A stretch of 64,000 nt of DNA from Roseateles_C aquae (GCF_032337115.1 NZ_JAVXZY010000007.1:186001-250000); one strand, 5' to 3'. Positions 16,246 through 25,772 are shown, counted from the first letter of the stretch. Notes: generated by a model from the sequence alone, not told the origin. Program-made: numbers and translations.

Positions 16246-18779
16246 CAGAACACCGACGCCGTCAGCGACAGACGGAAACTGCGCCCGTACTGCTCGTTCT
16301 GAACATTGAAGGGCTTGCTACCCAAGTAGACGTAGTACTTCTCACGTGTCAGGTTCAGCACCTCGGCGTTGAGTTGCAAGCGCGGCGTGAGCTTGTATTT
16401 CAGCGACAGATCCAGCTGCGTCTGCGCATCGACCCAGTTGTCTGCATTCGTGTCCAGCACGTCGGCACCGGTCTGCAGCAGATAGCGTGATTTGGCATTC
16501 GCCGCGATGCGACCGCTAAAGGCGCCCGTTTCGTAGCCCAGCATCAGGTTGATGACACGGTCCGATTGCCCCGGCAATGCGACCTCGCGCGACAGCAGGG
16601 CCTGCGCCGCCTTGTCAAAGCGCGACAGCTTTGACTTCGAATCGGTGAAGGTCGCGTTGGCGCCAACGATCAGCCCCCCCATCCAGCCGGGCAGCTGGCG
16701 CAGCGCCTGGCTGTAGGACAGCTCCAGGCCTTTGACACTGGCGCTGTCGCCATTGACGGCCATGGTCGCGGTCGTATAGCCGGCCCAGGCCGCGGAGCCA
16801 GCCAGATTGGTGGTGTAGCTGAAGTCCTTGATGTCCTTGTTGAAAAGATAGAGCGAAAGATTGCCGTCGCTGCCGAGCAGGCGCTCGACGCCGAGATCGA
16901 CGTTGTGCGCCCGCAGCGGCTTCAGGTCCGGGTTGCCGATGCTGGCCTCGGTCGGGCTGGCCAGCGTCACGCCGGGCGCCAGCTGGCTGAAGTTGGCGCG
17001 CACCACCGCCTGGGTCAGCGCGGCACGCACACTGGTCTGGTTATCGATGTCGTAGCGTGCCTGCAGATTGGGCAGGGTGTTGGCATAGCTGCGGCCGGCC
17101 TTGCGCGGTGTCACGCTGCCATTGACGGCAATCTGGCTGCCGGCCGCATCAAACGCGGTCCGTTCGCGGCGCAGGCCGGCCAGCACGGTCCAGTTGCCCC
17201 AGTTGGTGCTGGCCTGAGCATAGAGCGAGTCGATGTTCTCGTTCATCGTCCAGTCATTGATCGTCGACGCGGCAACGTTGGTCGCAGCGCGGCGATCCAG
17301 GCCCTGCACACGGGCGCGCACCAGGGCCGGATCAATGCCGAGGCCGATGCGTTGTGGAAAGTCCAGTTCGCTGCCAAGCAGGAAGCTGCTCATCGCCATC
17401 GGCCCGGCACCCCAGTAGTTCGGGCTGCTCGCCGTGGCACTGCTGAAGGCCCATTGGTCGGTGTCATTGCTCTTGCTGCGGCGGCTCAGCTTGGCGCCGA
17501 CCTTGAACAAGGTCTCGGCCTCGCCGAAGCTGTGCTTGCTGCTGACGTCCAGCTTGGCATGCTTCTCCTGATCACGGCTGAAGCGCTCCTGAAAGGTGAT
17601 GGCATTGAGCTTGTAGGCGCTCGTATCGTAGAGACCGGCGGGCCCGTTGATCTGCGGCCGCGTGCTGTCGGTAAAGCTCAGCCCGGCCATATTGTTCTGG
17701 CGGAACTGGACGTCGTTGAGCGCATTGGGTTGGTCCTCATCGGCCTTGCTGTGCCCCAGCGCAGCGCTGATCTTCCAGTTCTCCAGCGTCTGCTCGCCGC
17801 CCAGCACCAACGAGCTGATCATCCGTGTGTACTTGCGATCGCGCAGGCGGCGTTCGACGCGGCCGGTGAAGGTCTGCCCCTCCGCGGCCGAGCCGCCGGT
17901 GATCGTGCCGATGGTCAGCCGGTCGCGCACCTCGTCATCGCTGAAATGGCTGACAAAGCCGCGCAGATAGAACGCCCGCCTGTCGTTCGGCCGCAGATCC
18001 AGGTTAAGCCCCAACGCCTGGCGATCCCGCACCGGCAGGTAGTCGCGCAGTTCCACGCCGCTCATGCGCCCGTTGGCCGTCCAGGCGCCGCCGCTCTCGA
18101 CATCGTCCGAGGCGAACTTGCGTCGCTCGCCGCTCAGGCCCACGGCAATGCCGAGGGTGCCGCCGGCGAGACGGTCAGCCCACAGCGCCGAGGCGAAGGG
18201 GCTGCTCTTGCCGAGCAGCGTGTCGTGGCTGGCACCGACGGTGGCACTGAGCAGTCGATCCGGCAGATCAAAGGCCGACAAGGTCTTGACCTCGATGCTG
18301 CCGCCCAGCGAGTTGGCGTCCATCTCCGGCGTCAGCGTCTTGGCCACTTCCAGCGAGCGCACCAGCCCGGCCGGCAGCACATCCAGCGAGACGCCGCGCC
18401 GACCGTTCTCCGGCGCCGGCACCAAGGCACCGTTGATCGTCACGCTGTTCAGATCCGGCCCCAGGCCGCGCACGCTGACGTAGCGACCCTCACCCTGATC
18501 CCGTTGCACCGACAGGCCCGGCATGCGCGCCAGCGCCTCGGAAGCGTTGATGTCGGGCAGGCTGCCGATATCGTCGGCGCTGACGACGCTGACCACGTTA
18601 TCGGCCGCGGCCTGCGCCTTGATCGCCTTGCGCAGACTGGCGCTCTGGCCGGTCACGACTACAGCGTCGAGCTGCTGGCCCGGTGGCAGCGTCGCCGTCT
18701 GGGCCTGCACTTCAAAGGCGGCCAACAGGCTGAGGCTGAGCAGGCGCAGGCGACACTGCGGTGAGGTAAGCGTGGACAT
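16245..18779 (-). CDS. TonB-dependent receptor (Xanthomonas/Caulobacter type)
   Basis: An 844-residue outer-membrane receptor of the TonB-Xanth-Caul subtype. After a signal peptide ending VQAQ come the TonB box (DAVVVTGQ), the subtype signature DIGSLPDINASEALARMPG with VSVRGLGPDLNSVTING, and a barrel ending in FRLSLTASVF. The ATG giving MSTLTSPQCRLRLL is preferred over an upstream in-frame codon because it opens directly into the signal peptide. Coupling to the MINPP-like phosphatase suggests uptake of a phosphorylated organic compound or of its dephosphorylated product. Confidence 0.88.
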   Translation of the reverse strand: MSTLTSPQCRLRLLSLSLLAAFEVQAQTATLPPGQQLDAVVVTGQSASLRKAIKAQAAADNVVSVVSADDIGSLPDINASEALARMPGLSVQRDQGEGRYVSVRGLGPDLNSVTINGALVPAPENGRRGVSLDVLPAGLVRSLEVAKTLTPEMDANSLGGSIEVKTLSAFDLPDRLLSATVGASHDTLLGKSSPFASALWADRLAGGTLGIAVGLSGERRKFASDDVESGGAWTANGRMSGVELRDYLPVRDRQALGLNLDLRPNDRRAFYLRGFVSHFSDDEVRDRLTIGTITGGSAAEGQTFTGRVERRLRDRKYTRMISSLVLGGEQTLENWKISAALGHSKADEDQPNALNDVQFRQNNMAGLSFTDSTRPQINGPAGLYDTSAYKLNAITFQERFSRDQEKHAKLDVSSKHSFGEAETLFKVGAKLSRRSKSNDTDQWAFSSATASSPNYWGAGPMAMSSFLLGSELDFPQRIGLGIDPALVRARVQGLDRRAATNVAASTINDWTMNENIDSLYAQASTNWGNWTVLAGLRRERTAFDAAGSQIAVNGSVTPRKAGRSYANTLPNLQARYDIDNQTSVRAALTQAVVRANFSQLAPGVTLASPTEASIGNPDLKPLRAHNVDLGVERLLGSDGNLSLYLFNKDIKDFSYTTNLAGSAAWAGYTTATMAVNGDSASVKGLELSYSQALRQLPGWMGGLIVGANATFTDSKSKLSRFDKAAQALLSREVALPGQSDRVINLMLGYETGAFSGRIAANAKSRYLLQTGADVLDTNADNWVDAQTQLDLSLKYKLTPRLQLNAEVLNLTREKYYVYLGSKPFNVQNEQYGRSFRLSLTASVF

Positions 18780-18924
18780 GGATGGGTTCGAAGAGCCAAG
18801 AATGACTCGCACCTTAGGAAGCCGCAGAGGCAGCGCCATGACAGCCCCTCACGTTGGGCGCAAGGGCGCAGGCTGCGCTCGCCAATGAGCCGATCCGACC
18901 CCCCGCACGCAACAGGGCAGAGGC

Positions 18925-18941
18925 CATGACAGGCTGTCATG
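18925..18941. promoter_or_regulatory. Palindromic operator candidate between receptor and GGDEF genes
   Basis: CATGACAG-G-CTGTCATG, a perfect 8+8 inverted repeat with a one-base centre, lies 25 bases before the GGDEF gene start and 146 bases before the divergent receptor start. It contains CTGTCAT halves reminiscent of Pho boxes, but these are inverted, not direct repeats at 11-base spacing, so a PhoB site is not supported. The bound factor is unknown. Confidence 0.45.
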
Positions 18942-18965
18942 AAAGCGCCGTAGCATCGCCCGCCC

Positions 18966-19892
18966 ATGAGAAGTGCATCTTGGCCGCCCATGCCTTGGCG
19001 GCGATTCAAGCTGGAACAGGTGCCTGTGCTGGGCCTGCAGCATTTCGGCCATGCCCTCACGCTGTGCCTGGCCCTGCTGCTGTGGATCGTCGACCAACAC
19101 GGCCAACTCAAACCCAGCCAATCGCTGAACTGGCTGGACATCATGTCCGAAGGGCTGACGGCCGTGATGCTCGCCATCTGGCTGATTCAGGTGCGCAGCA
19201 GCCGCCCGGCCGGCCAAGTCAGCGATCTGCTCTGCCTTGGCCTGGCGGCGATGTTGCTCGGCGGCTGGGTCGACGTGCTGGACGAATTCTGGAGGCTGCC
19301 GAAGGCCCCTCACTGGTGCCACTTTCTCGAGTCAGGCCTCGGCCTGCTCGGCGTCTTGCTGCTGACCTGGGGGCTACAAGGCTGGCGCCAGGAACAGCGC
19401 ACCCTGAACGAGCAGTGGCGGCGCCGCGAACGGCTGTTCCGCGAGCACCGCAGCCTGGACGGCGTCACCCAGCTTGCCGGCGCCAGCTATATGGCCGCCC
19501 AGATCACGCTGGAGCGGCAACGCGGCCGCCGCGGCCAGTTGCTGATGCTGGGCTGGCAGGGTTTTGAACAGCTCGCGCGTCGCCACGGCCTGGCCGAGGC
19601 CGAGCGCATGCTGCAGGCGGCCGGTCAGTTGCTGCTGCTCAATCTTCGCCCCGACGACCTGCTCTGCCGCTACGGCAGCGATCGCTTCGTGATCCTGCTG
19701 CCGGACTGCGACTCCGCCCTGGGCGCCGAACTGGCCAGCGACCTGCGTCAGGCCCTCGCTGCCTTCGCCCACGCGAGCGCCGATGGACAGGCGCGCTACA
19801 AGCTGCCCGTGCTGGCCGCCCAGGCGGGCTGCGACGAGGCGCTGCCGCCCGAGGCGCTGCTGTTGCAGTTGCTGGAGCGGCTGCGGCCATGA
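18966..19892 (+). CDS. Membrane protein with degenerate GGDEF domain
   Basis: A 308-residue protein with about four N-terminal membrane helices (between 22 and 140), a basic linker helix (141-165) and a GGDEF-fold domain. The active site is GSDRF (237-241) in place of GGDEF, and the metal-binding Asp segment is replaced by LGWQGFEQ (195-202), so it should not make c-di-GMP. The inhibitory-site motif RxxD is intact as RPDD (228-231), exactly five residues before the signature. Its stop overlaps the start of the AraC gene by four bases (ATGA). I infer a c-di-GMP-sensing or scaffold role linked to that regulator. Confidence 0.75.
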   Translation: MRSASWPPMPWRRFKLEQVPVLGLQHFGHALTLCLALLLWIVDQHGQLKPSQSLNWLDIMSEGLTAVMLAIWLIQVRSSRPAGQVSDLLCLGLAAMLLGGWVDVLDEFWRLPKAPHWCHFLESGLGLLGVLLLTWGLQGWRQEQRTLNEQWRRRERLFREHRSLDGVTQLAGASYMAAQITLERQRGRRGQLLMLGWQGFEQLARRHGLAEAERMLQAAGQLLLLNLRPDDLLCRYGSDRFVILLPDCDSALGAELASDLRQALAAFAHASADGQARYKLPVLAAQAGCDEALPPEALLLQLLERLRP

Positions 19893-20965
19893 CTGCCGCC
19901 GCGGCACTGCAGGAGCGCATCGCTCAGGCCCTGAGCCAGGGGCTGGGCGAGCACATCGTCGCGCGGCCTTACCAGCTCGACAGTGCCTTCATCCCCTGGT
20001 CCCATCAGCCTGCGCTGTTGGAAGACTACGCCCGCAACCGCGAGCTCGATATCGATCACTGGCTGGCCCATGCCGGCGCTCGGCGGGGTCAGGCCTTGAG
20101 CCCGCGCCAGCTGCTGGCCCTGCTCGACCCCTTGCAGCACGCCGCGCGCGACAGCGCCTTTGTGCTTGGCCAGCTGGCCCTGCCGGGGCATTACGGCCTG
20201 GCCAGCCATGCCCTGCAAGGCGCGCCCGACCTCCTGCAGGCGCTGCGCCTGCTCTGCCGTTTCTCAGCGAGGCTGAGCCCGCTGCTGACGCCGCGGCTGC
20301 TGATCCATGAGGACGAGCTGCTGCTCTACTGGACCGAGGCTTGTGGGCTGCCTACCGCTCAGCGCAATCATCTGGTCGACATGCAGATGAGCGCCGTCAC
20401 CGCGATGGCGCAATGGCTGGGCACAGAAGCACTGCCCTGGCGCTACAGCTTCAACCGCACGCAGCCGGCCGATCTGTCGCAGCACGCGGCCTATCTGGGG
20501 CCACGCCTTCAGTTCAATTGCCATATCGATGGCATGCGCCTGGCCCTCGGCCCTGCCCGGCGCCCCTGGCCAGGCCGGCAGCCGGCGGGTATCGCCGCGG
20601 CGGCGCTGGCCGCCCAGGCCGATCCGCCCGCGCTGCAGCGCGGCTTGCGGGCCGCCTTGTATGACAGCATGATGGCCCGGGCGCCGGCCCTGCCGACCCT
20701 GGACGAATCAGCGGCGCAGTTCGGCGTCAGCGCTGCGACGCTGAAGCGTCACCTGGCTCAACAGGGCACGCACTACCAAGCTGAATTGGACACCGTGCGT
20801 GCCCATCTGGCGTTGTTCCTGCTGGCGCTGGACGGCCATAGCAATGAGACCGTGGCCACGGCGCTGGGCTTTCACGACACCAGCAACTTCCGTCGCTCGT
20901 TCAAGCGCTGGACGGGCCTGACGCCGGGCGCCATCAGCAGTTCCCCCTCCATGCTGGGCATCTGA
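19889..20965 (+). CDS. AraC-family transcriptional regulator
   Basis: A 358-residue cytoplasmic regulator. The N-terminal two thirds resemble the arabinose-binding-like domain of the ArgR/OruR-type AraC subgroup (GHYGLASHALQGAPDLLQAL). The C-terminal double helix-turn-helix begins near residue 268 and shows the second-HTH consensus VATALGFHDTSNFRRSFKRW followed by TGLTPG. It is translationally coupled to the degenerate GGDEF membrane gene, an unusual pairing. Its target may be its own operon or the divergent receptor-phosphatase genes, but no site was assigned. Confidence 0.9.
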   Translation: MTAAAALQERIAQALSQGLGEHIVARPYQLDSAFIPWSHQPALLEDYARNRELDIDHWLAHAGARRGQALSPRQLLALLDPLQHAARDSAFVLGQLALPGHYGLASHALQGAPDLLQALRLLCRFSARLSPLLTPRLLIHEDELLLYWTEACGLPTAQRNHLVDMQMSAVTAMAQWLGTEALPWRYSFNRTQPADLSQHAAYLGPRLQFNCHIDGMRLALGPARRPWPGRQPAGIAAAALAAQADPPALQRGLRAALYDSMMARAPALPTLDESAAQFGVSAATLKRHLAQQGTHYQAELDTVRAHLALFLLALDGHSNETVATALGFHDTSNFRRSFKRWTGLTPGAISSSPSMLGI

Positions 20966-20980
20966 ATCGCGGCCAGCACC

Positions 20981-22402
20981 TCAGCCACTGGCCAGCGCCC
21001 GGTGCAGCGCCGCCTGATTCAGCCATTGGCGCAGGCGCAGCTGAATCGCCTCCTGTTCGGCGGCCAGCCGGGCGTTGCGGGCCTGCAGCCAGTCGGCGCG
21101 GGCGATGGCGCCGACCTCGTAGCGCAGCTGGGCCTGGCGCTCGGCTTGCTGGGCCTCGTTCAGCCGCGCCGCATTGGCCGCGCCTTGCGCGCGCAGTTCA
21201 CGCCGTTCGGCCGCCAGCTGCTCGATCTCAACCAGCGCCTTGTGCACGGTGTCGCGCAGCTGCAGCGCGGCGCTGTCCAGCTGATTGCCGGCCTGGGCCT
21301 GCTGCAGATCGAGGCGGCGCCAGTCGACCATGGGCACGACCAAGGTCGAGGCCAGCGTGGCCAGCGGCTTGTCCAGCCAGTCGCGCCACTGCGCGCCGCC
21401 GGTGCCGATGCTGGCACTCAGGCTGAGGCTGGGATAACGCGCCGCCTCGCTGGCTCGCCAGCGGGCCAGTGCGCTGTCGACCTGGCTGCGGGCACGGCGC
21501 ACATCGGGGCGGCGCTCCAGCACCTCGGCCGGCGCGCCGGGTTGCCAGTCCTGTGGCGCCGCCTCAGGCAGGGTGGGCAGGGCGGGCAGCTGCGGCGCCG
21601 TGTCGTCCAGCAGCAGGCCGAGGTTCAGCTGCTGCTGCACCCGTTCGCGCTGGGCCTGCGCCAGCCGCGAGTCCAGGCCCTGCAAGGTGCTGGCGGCGCG
21701 GTCGATCTCGATCGGCAGCAGCTTGCCCTCGCTCACCCGCAGCCGGGTCAGCGCCAGCACCGCCTCGGCGCCGCGGCGCTGCTCCTCGATCAGCGGCTGC
21801 TCCAGGGCCAGCGAGGCCAGCGTCCAGTAGCTCTCGGCGACACGGTTGCGTATCAGCAGCTGCGCGGCCTGCCAGTCGCTGCGCTGCCCTTCGGCATCGG
21901 CCGCCTGGGCGGCTTCCTGATGGGCCACCCGCGACCACAGATCGACTTCGTAGCTGACGCTGGCGGTGGCGCCGTAGCTGCGCGTCAACGGCCCCTGTTC
22001 GAGCAGGCGGCTGCCGGAGGCCGTGCCGCTCAGGCTGGGCGTCAGGCCGCGGTCCAGCGCGGCACCGCGCTGCTGCAGCTGGGCAGCCTCCCAGCGTTTC
22101 AGCGCCAGCGCGATATCGCGGTTGGCCTGCAGCGCACGGGCTTGCAGCGCGGCCAGTTGGGCATCGAGTGCACCGGCCCAGTCGGCTTCGGTACGCTGGG
22201 CCGCGTCCAACTGCTGCCATTGGCTGGGCAGGGCCAGCGCCCGGGCCGCCACATCGGGCGCCGGCTTCGCTGTCAGTCCGCTGCTGGCGGCGCAGCCGGT
22301 CATGGCCATGATGGCCGCTGCGGCCAGCAGGCTGAGCCCCCGTCGTGCTGCACCCATGCCGCGGCGTCCTTGCTGCTTGTTGTCGAGATTGTTCTTGTTC
22401 AT
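20981..22402 (-). CDS. Outer-membrane efflux lipoprotein (NodT/OMF family)
   Basis: A 473-residue TolC-like outer membrane factor. The lipoprotein signal ends in MTGC (lipobox, Cys near residue 37), and two tandem OEP repeats of long amphipathic helices follow, with family-typical YEVDLWSRV and GVAERRPDVR-like (VLERRPDVRRA) motifs. The ATG MNKNNLDNKQQ has a GAGG ribosome site and begins 7 bases after the macB stop. It completes a MacA-MacB-OMF tripartite exporter on one transcript. Confidence 0.92.
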   Translation of the reverse strand: MNKNNLDNKQQGRRGMGAARRGLSLLAAAAIMAMTGCAASSGLTAKPAPDVAARALALPSQWQQLDAAQRTEADWAGALDAQLAALQARALQANRDIALALKRWEAAQLQQRGAALDRGLTPSLSGTASGSRLLEQGPLTRSYGATASVSYEVDLWSRVAHQEAAQAADAEGQRSDWQAAQLLIRNRVAESYWTLASLALEQPLIEEQRRGAEAVLALTRLRVSEGKLLPIEIDRAASTLQGLDSRLAQAQRERVQQQLNLGLLLDDTAPQLPALPTLPEAAPQDWQPGAPAEVLERRPDVRRARSQVDSALARWRASEAARYPSLSLSASIGTGGAQWRDWLDKPLATLASTLVVPMVDWRRLDLQQAQAGNQLDSAALQLRDTVHKALVEIEQLAAERRELRAQGAANAARLNEAQQAERQAQLRYEVGAIARADWLQARNARLAAEQEAIQLRLRQWLNQAALHRALASG

Positions 22403-22409
22403 CTTCGCC

Positions 22410-24440
22410 TCACTCACGTGCCAGGGCATCCACCGGGCTCAGTGCCGCCGCGCGCCGCGCCGGCAGCGTGCCGAACAGCAGGCCGACGATGCTGGACACC
22501 GCAAAAGCCACACCCAGCGCCGCCCAGCTGACCTCCACCTTCAGCTCCTTCTGCAGGGCATTGATGCCCTGCGCACCGAGCCAGCTGAGGAACACGCCGA
22601 CCAGGCCGCCCAGGCAGCACAGCACCACCGCCTCGACCAGGAACTGCAGCCGCACATCGGCCTGGCGCGCACCGACCGCCATGCGAATGCCGATCTCACG
22701 GGTGCGCTCGCTGACCGAGACCAGCATGATGTTCATCACGCCCACGCCGCCAACCAGCAGCGAGATCGCCCCGACGCCGGCAAACAGCAGCGCCATCGCG
22801 CCGGTGACCTGCTGAAACTTGCGGAACTCTTCGTCGGCATTCCAGGAGTCGAAGTCCTCGACGCCGTGCAAGGCCTTGAGCCGGTAGGTCAGCTGCTTGC
22901 GCACCTCGGCCGGCGGTACGGTGAAGTCCAGCAGCACATTGAACTGGTCGGAGTCGACCCGCACATCGAGTTTGCGCCCAAAGGTGGTGTGGGGCATCAG
23001 CACCTGGCCGAACCAGGACCCGAAGCTGACCGCGCCGCCGGTATCGGGCGCCACGACGCCGACAATCGTCAGCGGCAGCGCCACGCCCACCGGCACCGCC
23101 GGCGCCTGGCCGGGCACAGCGCCGTCGGCCGAACCGCTGGGCATGGCCTGCGGCGCCAGCAGCAGCGTGCGGCCCAGCACCGTCTCGCCGGGCTTGAAAA
23201 GAGTCTTGCGGGTCTTCTCGTCAATCACCGCGACCTGGGCCGAGGCGGCGAAGTCCAGCGCCGACAAATAGCGCCCCTCGACCAGCTTCAGCTTGCGCGC
23301 CGCCAGCGTCTGCTTCTCGGCGCCGAGCACGCTGACCATCGCGTCGCGCGCGCCGTGGCGTGCCGTCAGCTGCGCCTCGCGCTCCACCGTCACCGCCTTG
23401 ACGCCGGGCAGTGCGCGCACCGCCTCGATTTCATTGGGCCTGAAGGGTTGCGCCTGCGTACCGGGCGGCAGGTTCGGATTGCCGCGGAATACCGGGATGC
23501 GGCCGGACAGAAAGCTGCCGACGTCTTTCTCGATGCTGCCGCGCGCCGCGTCGGTCAGTGCCAGGATGGACACCACCGCGGCGATGCCGATGCTGATGCC
23601 CAGCATCGACAGCGCCGTGCGCAGCCGGTTGCCCTTGAGCGACTGCAGCGCCGATTGCAGCGCCTCGCGCCACTGCATCTGCTGGCGGCCCCACCAGCTG
23701 CCAGGCGGCAGCGCGGCGGTCTCGCCGTCCAGCGGCCCCGGCAGACGGTGGTCGGCCGGCGTGCCGCTGTCCTTCAGCACCCGGCCGTCGCGCAGCTCGA
23801 TGATGCGCCGCGCATGAGCGGCGACATGGGCGTCGTGGGTCACCAGGATGATGGTGTGGCCGCGCTCGTTGAGTTCGCGCAGCAGTGCCAGCATCTCGGT
23901 GCCACTCTGCGAATCGAGCGCGCCGGTCGGCTCATCGGCCAGGATGATCTGGCCGCCATTCATCAGCGAACGCGCAATCGACACCCGCTGCTGCTGGCCA
24001 CCGGACAGCTCGTTGGGCTTGTGATGCATGCGATCACCCAGGCCCAGCCGGGTCAGCAAGGCCTCGGCGCGGCTGCGCCGGGCGCTGCTGCTGGCACCCG
24101 CATAGACGGCCGGCAGCGCGGCATTGGCACACGCATCCATATGCGGCAGCAGGTGGTAGCGCTGGAAGATGAAGCCGAAGCGCTCGCGGCGCAGGCCGGC
24201 GAGCTCATCGGCGCCCAGCTGGCTGGCATCCTGCCCGTCGATCAGGAACTGGCCAACGGTCGGGTTGTCCAGACAGCCCAGCACATTCATCAGCGTGCTC
24301 TTGCCCGAACCGGACTGGCCGATCACGGCGACGAACTCGCCGGCCTGGATGCTCAGGTTGATGTCGTCCAGCGCCGGCACGTCGATCGCACCGAGCCGGT
24401 AGTGGCGGCCAACGCCGCGCAGCTCTATCAAGGCAGCCAT
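22410..24440 (-). CDS. macB: MacB-type ABC transporter ATP-binding/permease
   Basis: A 676-residue inner-membrane half of a tripartite efflux pump. The ABC domain fills residues 1-230: Walker A GQSGSGKST, signature LSGGQQQR, Walker B ILADEPTGALD. Then come a transmembrane helix near 280, a periplasmic MacB core domain and three C-terminal FtsX-type helices (from about 550). Such exporters move macrolides, peptides, lipoproteins or siderophores; substrate cannot be told here. It lies 6 bases after macA. Confidence 0.93.
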   Translation of the reverse strand: MAALIELRGVGRHYRLGAIDVPALDDINLSIQAGEFVAVIGQSGSGKSTLMNVLGCLDNPTVGQFLIDGQDASQLGADELAGLRRERFGFIFQRYHLLPHMDACANAALPAVYAGASSSARRSRAEALLTRLGLGDRMHHKPNELSGGQQQRVSIARSLMNGGQIILADEPTGALDSQSGTEMLALLRELNERGHTIILVTHDAHVAAHARRIIELRDGRVLKDSGTPADHRLPGPLDGETAALPPGSWWGRQQMQWREALQSALQSLKGNRLRTALSMLGISIGIAAVVSILALTDAARGSIEKDVGSFLSGRIPVFRGNPNLPPGTQAQPFRPNEIEAVRALPGVKAVTVEREAQLTARHGARDAMVSVLGAEKQTLAARKLKLVEGRYLSALDFAASAQVAVIDEKTRKTLFKPGETVLGRTLLLAPQAMPSGSADGAVPGQAPAVPVGVALPLTIVGVVAPDTGGAVSFGSWFGQVLMPHTTFGRKLDVRVDSDQFNVLLDFTVPPAEVRKQLTYRLKALHGVEDFDSWNADEEFRKFQQVTGAMALLFAGVGAISLLVGGVGVMNIMLVSVSERTREIGIRMAVGARQADVRLQFLVEAVVLCCLGGLVGVFLSWLGAQGINALQKELKVEVSWAALGVAFAVSSIVGLLFGTLPARRAAALSPVDALARE

Positions 24441-24446
24441 GGCGGC

Positions 24447-25655
24447 TTACTTCTCGGTCGTCTTGGAGGCCGCGCCGGACGCCGCCGACGCCGCCTGCTC
24501 GGCCGCCGAGGGCGGCGCCAGCAGCACCTTCTCGCCGGCCTTGACGCCATCGAGCACCTGCACCCGGGCGCCGTCCTGCAGGCCGGTGCGCACCTGGCGC
24601 GGGTTCTGCTTGTTCTTGGCGTCGACCACCTGCACGGCAAAGCGACCATCGTCGCCGCGTTCACCCAGCGCCACCATCGGCATCGTCAGCACCTTCTGCG
24701 CGCGGCCGGTCTCGATATTGACCTGCACCGTCATCTCCGGCAGCAGCTTGCGCGCCTTGTTCTCGACCTCGAACAGCACGTTGTAGAACACGGCGTTGCC
24801 GGCACGCTCGGGCACCGGCTGGATGACACGCACCTTGCCCTCATAACGCTGTGCCTCGCCGGCCAGCGTCACGAAGCGGGCCTGCTGGCCGACCTGGATC
24901 TGCGCGATATCGGCCTCGGGCACGCGGGCGCGGACGGTGATCTCGTCCAGATTCGCCAGCGTCACCATCACCGGCGTGATCTGCGCGGCAATCACCGTCT
25001 GGCCTTCCTGCACCGGCAGGTTGACCACGGTGCCGTCAATCGGCGCGGTGATGGCGGTGTAGCCCAGCGAGAGCTTGCGCTTGTCCAGCTCGGCCTGCAG
25101 GCGCTTCAGATTGGCACTCTGCCCGCGCAAATCAGCGTCCAGCTTGGCCAGATCGGTCTCGGCCCGCTCGGCCTCGGTGGCCGCCGTCGCGTCGCCAGCC
25201 AGCAGCCGGCGCTGGCGTTCGACTTCGCGGCGGGCAATCTTCAGATCGGCCTGGCGCACCTCGATCTGCGCCTGCTGCTGCGCGACGGCCGCCTCGGCCT
25301 GCGCCACCTCGCTGCGCGCCAGCTCCGGGTCCAGGCTGACCAGCAGCTCACCCTTCTTGACCTGCTGGCCCAGCTGCACATGCAGGCGCAAGACCTGGCC
25401 GCTGACCTGGGCGCCAACATCAACCTTCAGCCGCGGCTGCAGCACCCCGGCGGCCTGCACCGTCTGCGTGATATCGGCCAGGCTGACCTCGTCTGTGGGC
25501 GGCGGTGGCGGCGGTGGCGCTGGCGTCAGCGCCTTGTAGGCGGCATAGCTGCCGCCGATCAGGGCCAGCACGGCGAGGCGCAATTTCCAGGATTTGGCCC
25601 ACTTGCCTAGCCTTGCTTTGTGATCGGCCTTCTTCTTGTTCTCGCTGTCCTGCAC
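24447..25655 (-). CDS. macA: MacA-like periplasmic adaptor subunit
   Basis: A 402-residue membrane-fusion protein. One N-terminal anchor (LRLAVLALIGGSYAAYKAL) is followed by a proline run, a biotinyl-lipoyl-like half (DVGAQVSGQVLRLHV), a helical hairpin (110-200) and beta-barrel/membrane-proximal domains. I start it at the GTG giving VQDSENKKKAD, which has GGGAG seven bases upstream; the longer reading would need a TTG without a ribosome site. It leads the three-gene efflux operon. Confidence 0.9.
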   Translation of the reverse strand: MQDSENKKKADHKARLGKWAKSWKLRLAVLALIGGSYAAYKALTPAPPPPPPPTDEVSLADITQTVQAAGVLQPRLKVDVGAQVSGQVLRLHVQLGQQVKKGELLVSLDPELARSEVAQAEAAVAQQQAQIEVRQADLKIARREVERQRRLLAGDATAATEAERAETDLAKLDADLRGQSANLKRLQAELDKRKLSLGYTAITAPIDGTVVNLPVQEGQTVIAAQITPVMVTLANLDEITVRARVPEADIAQIQVGQQARFVTLAGEAQRYEGKVRVIQPVPERAGNAVFYNVLFEVENKARKLLPEMTVQVNIETGRAQKVLTMPMVALGERGDDGRFAVQVVDAKNKQNPRQVRTGLQDGARVQVLDGVKAGEKVLLAPPSAAEQAASAASGAASKTTEK

Positions 25656-25772
25656 TGTCTCGCTCCCGCCCAAGATGTGTTGATGCGGGGGCAATGTAGC
25701 AGCGGAGCTGCGGATGGTTTCAGTCAAGCGATGTGTTGCCGCTTTGGCGGACCAAACGGCTTTAGACGGGCA

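Noticed and set aside
18925..18960. Pho box for the receptor-phosphatase operon
   Set aside because: The CTGTCAT halves are inverted, and no direct repeat at 11-base spacing exists, so PhoB binding is not supported by sequence.
22023..25610. A 1195-codon open frame on the plus strand opposite the macA-macB-OMF genes
   Set aside because: It is antisense to three well-supported genes, Arg/His/Gln-rich and without domain motifs; long antisense frames are expected in such GC-rich codon usage.
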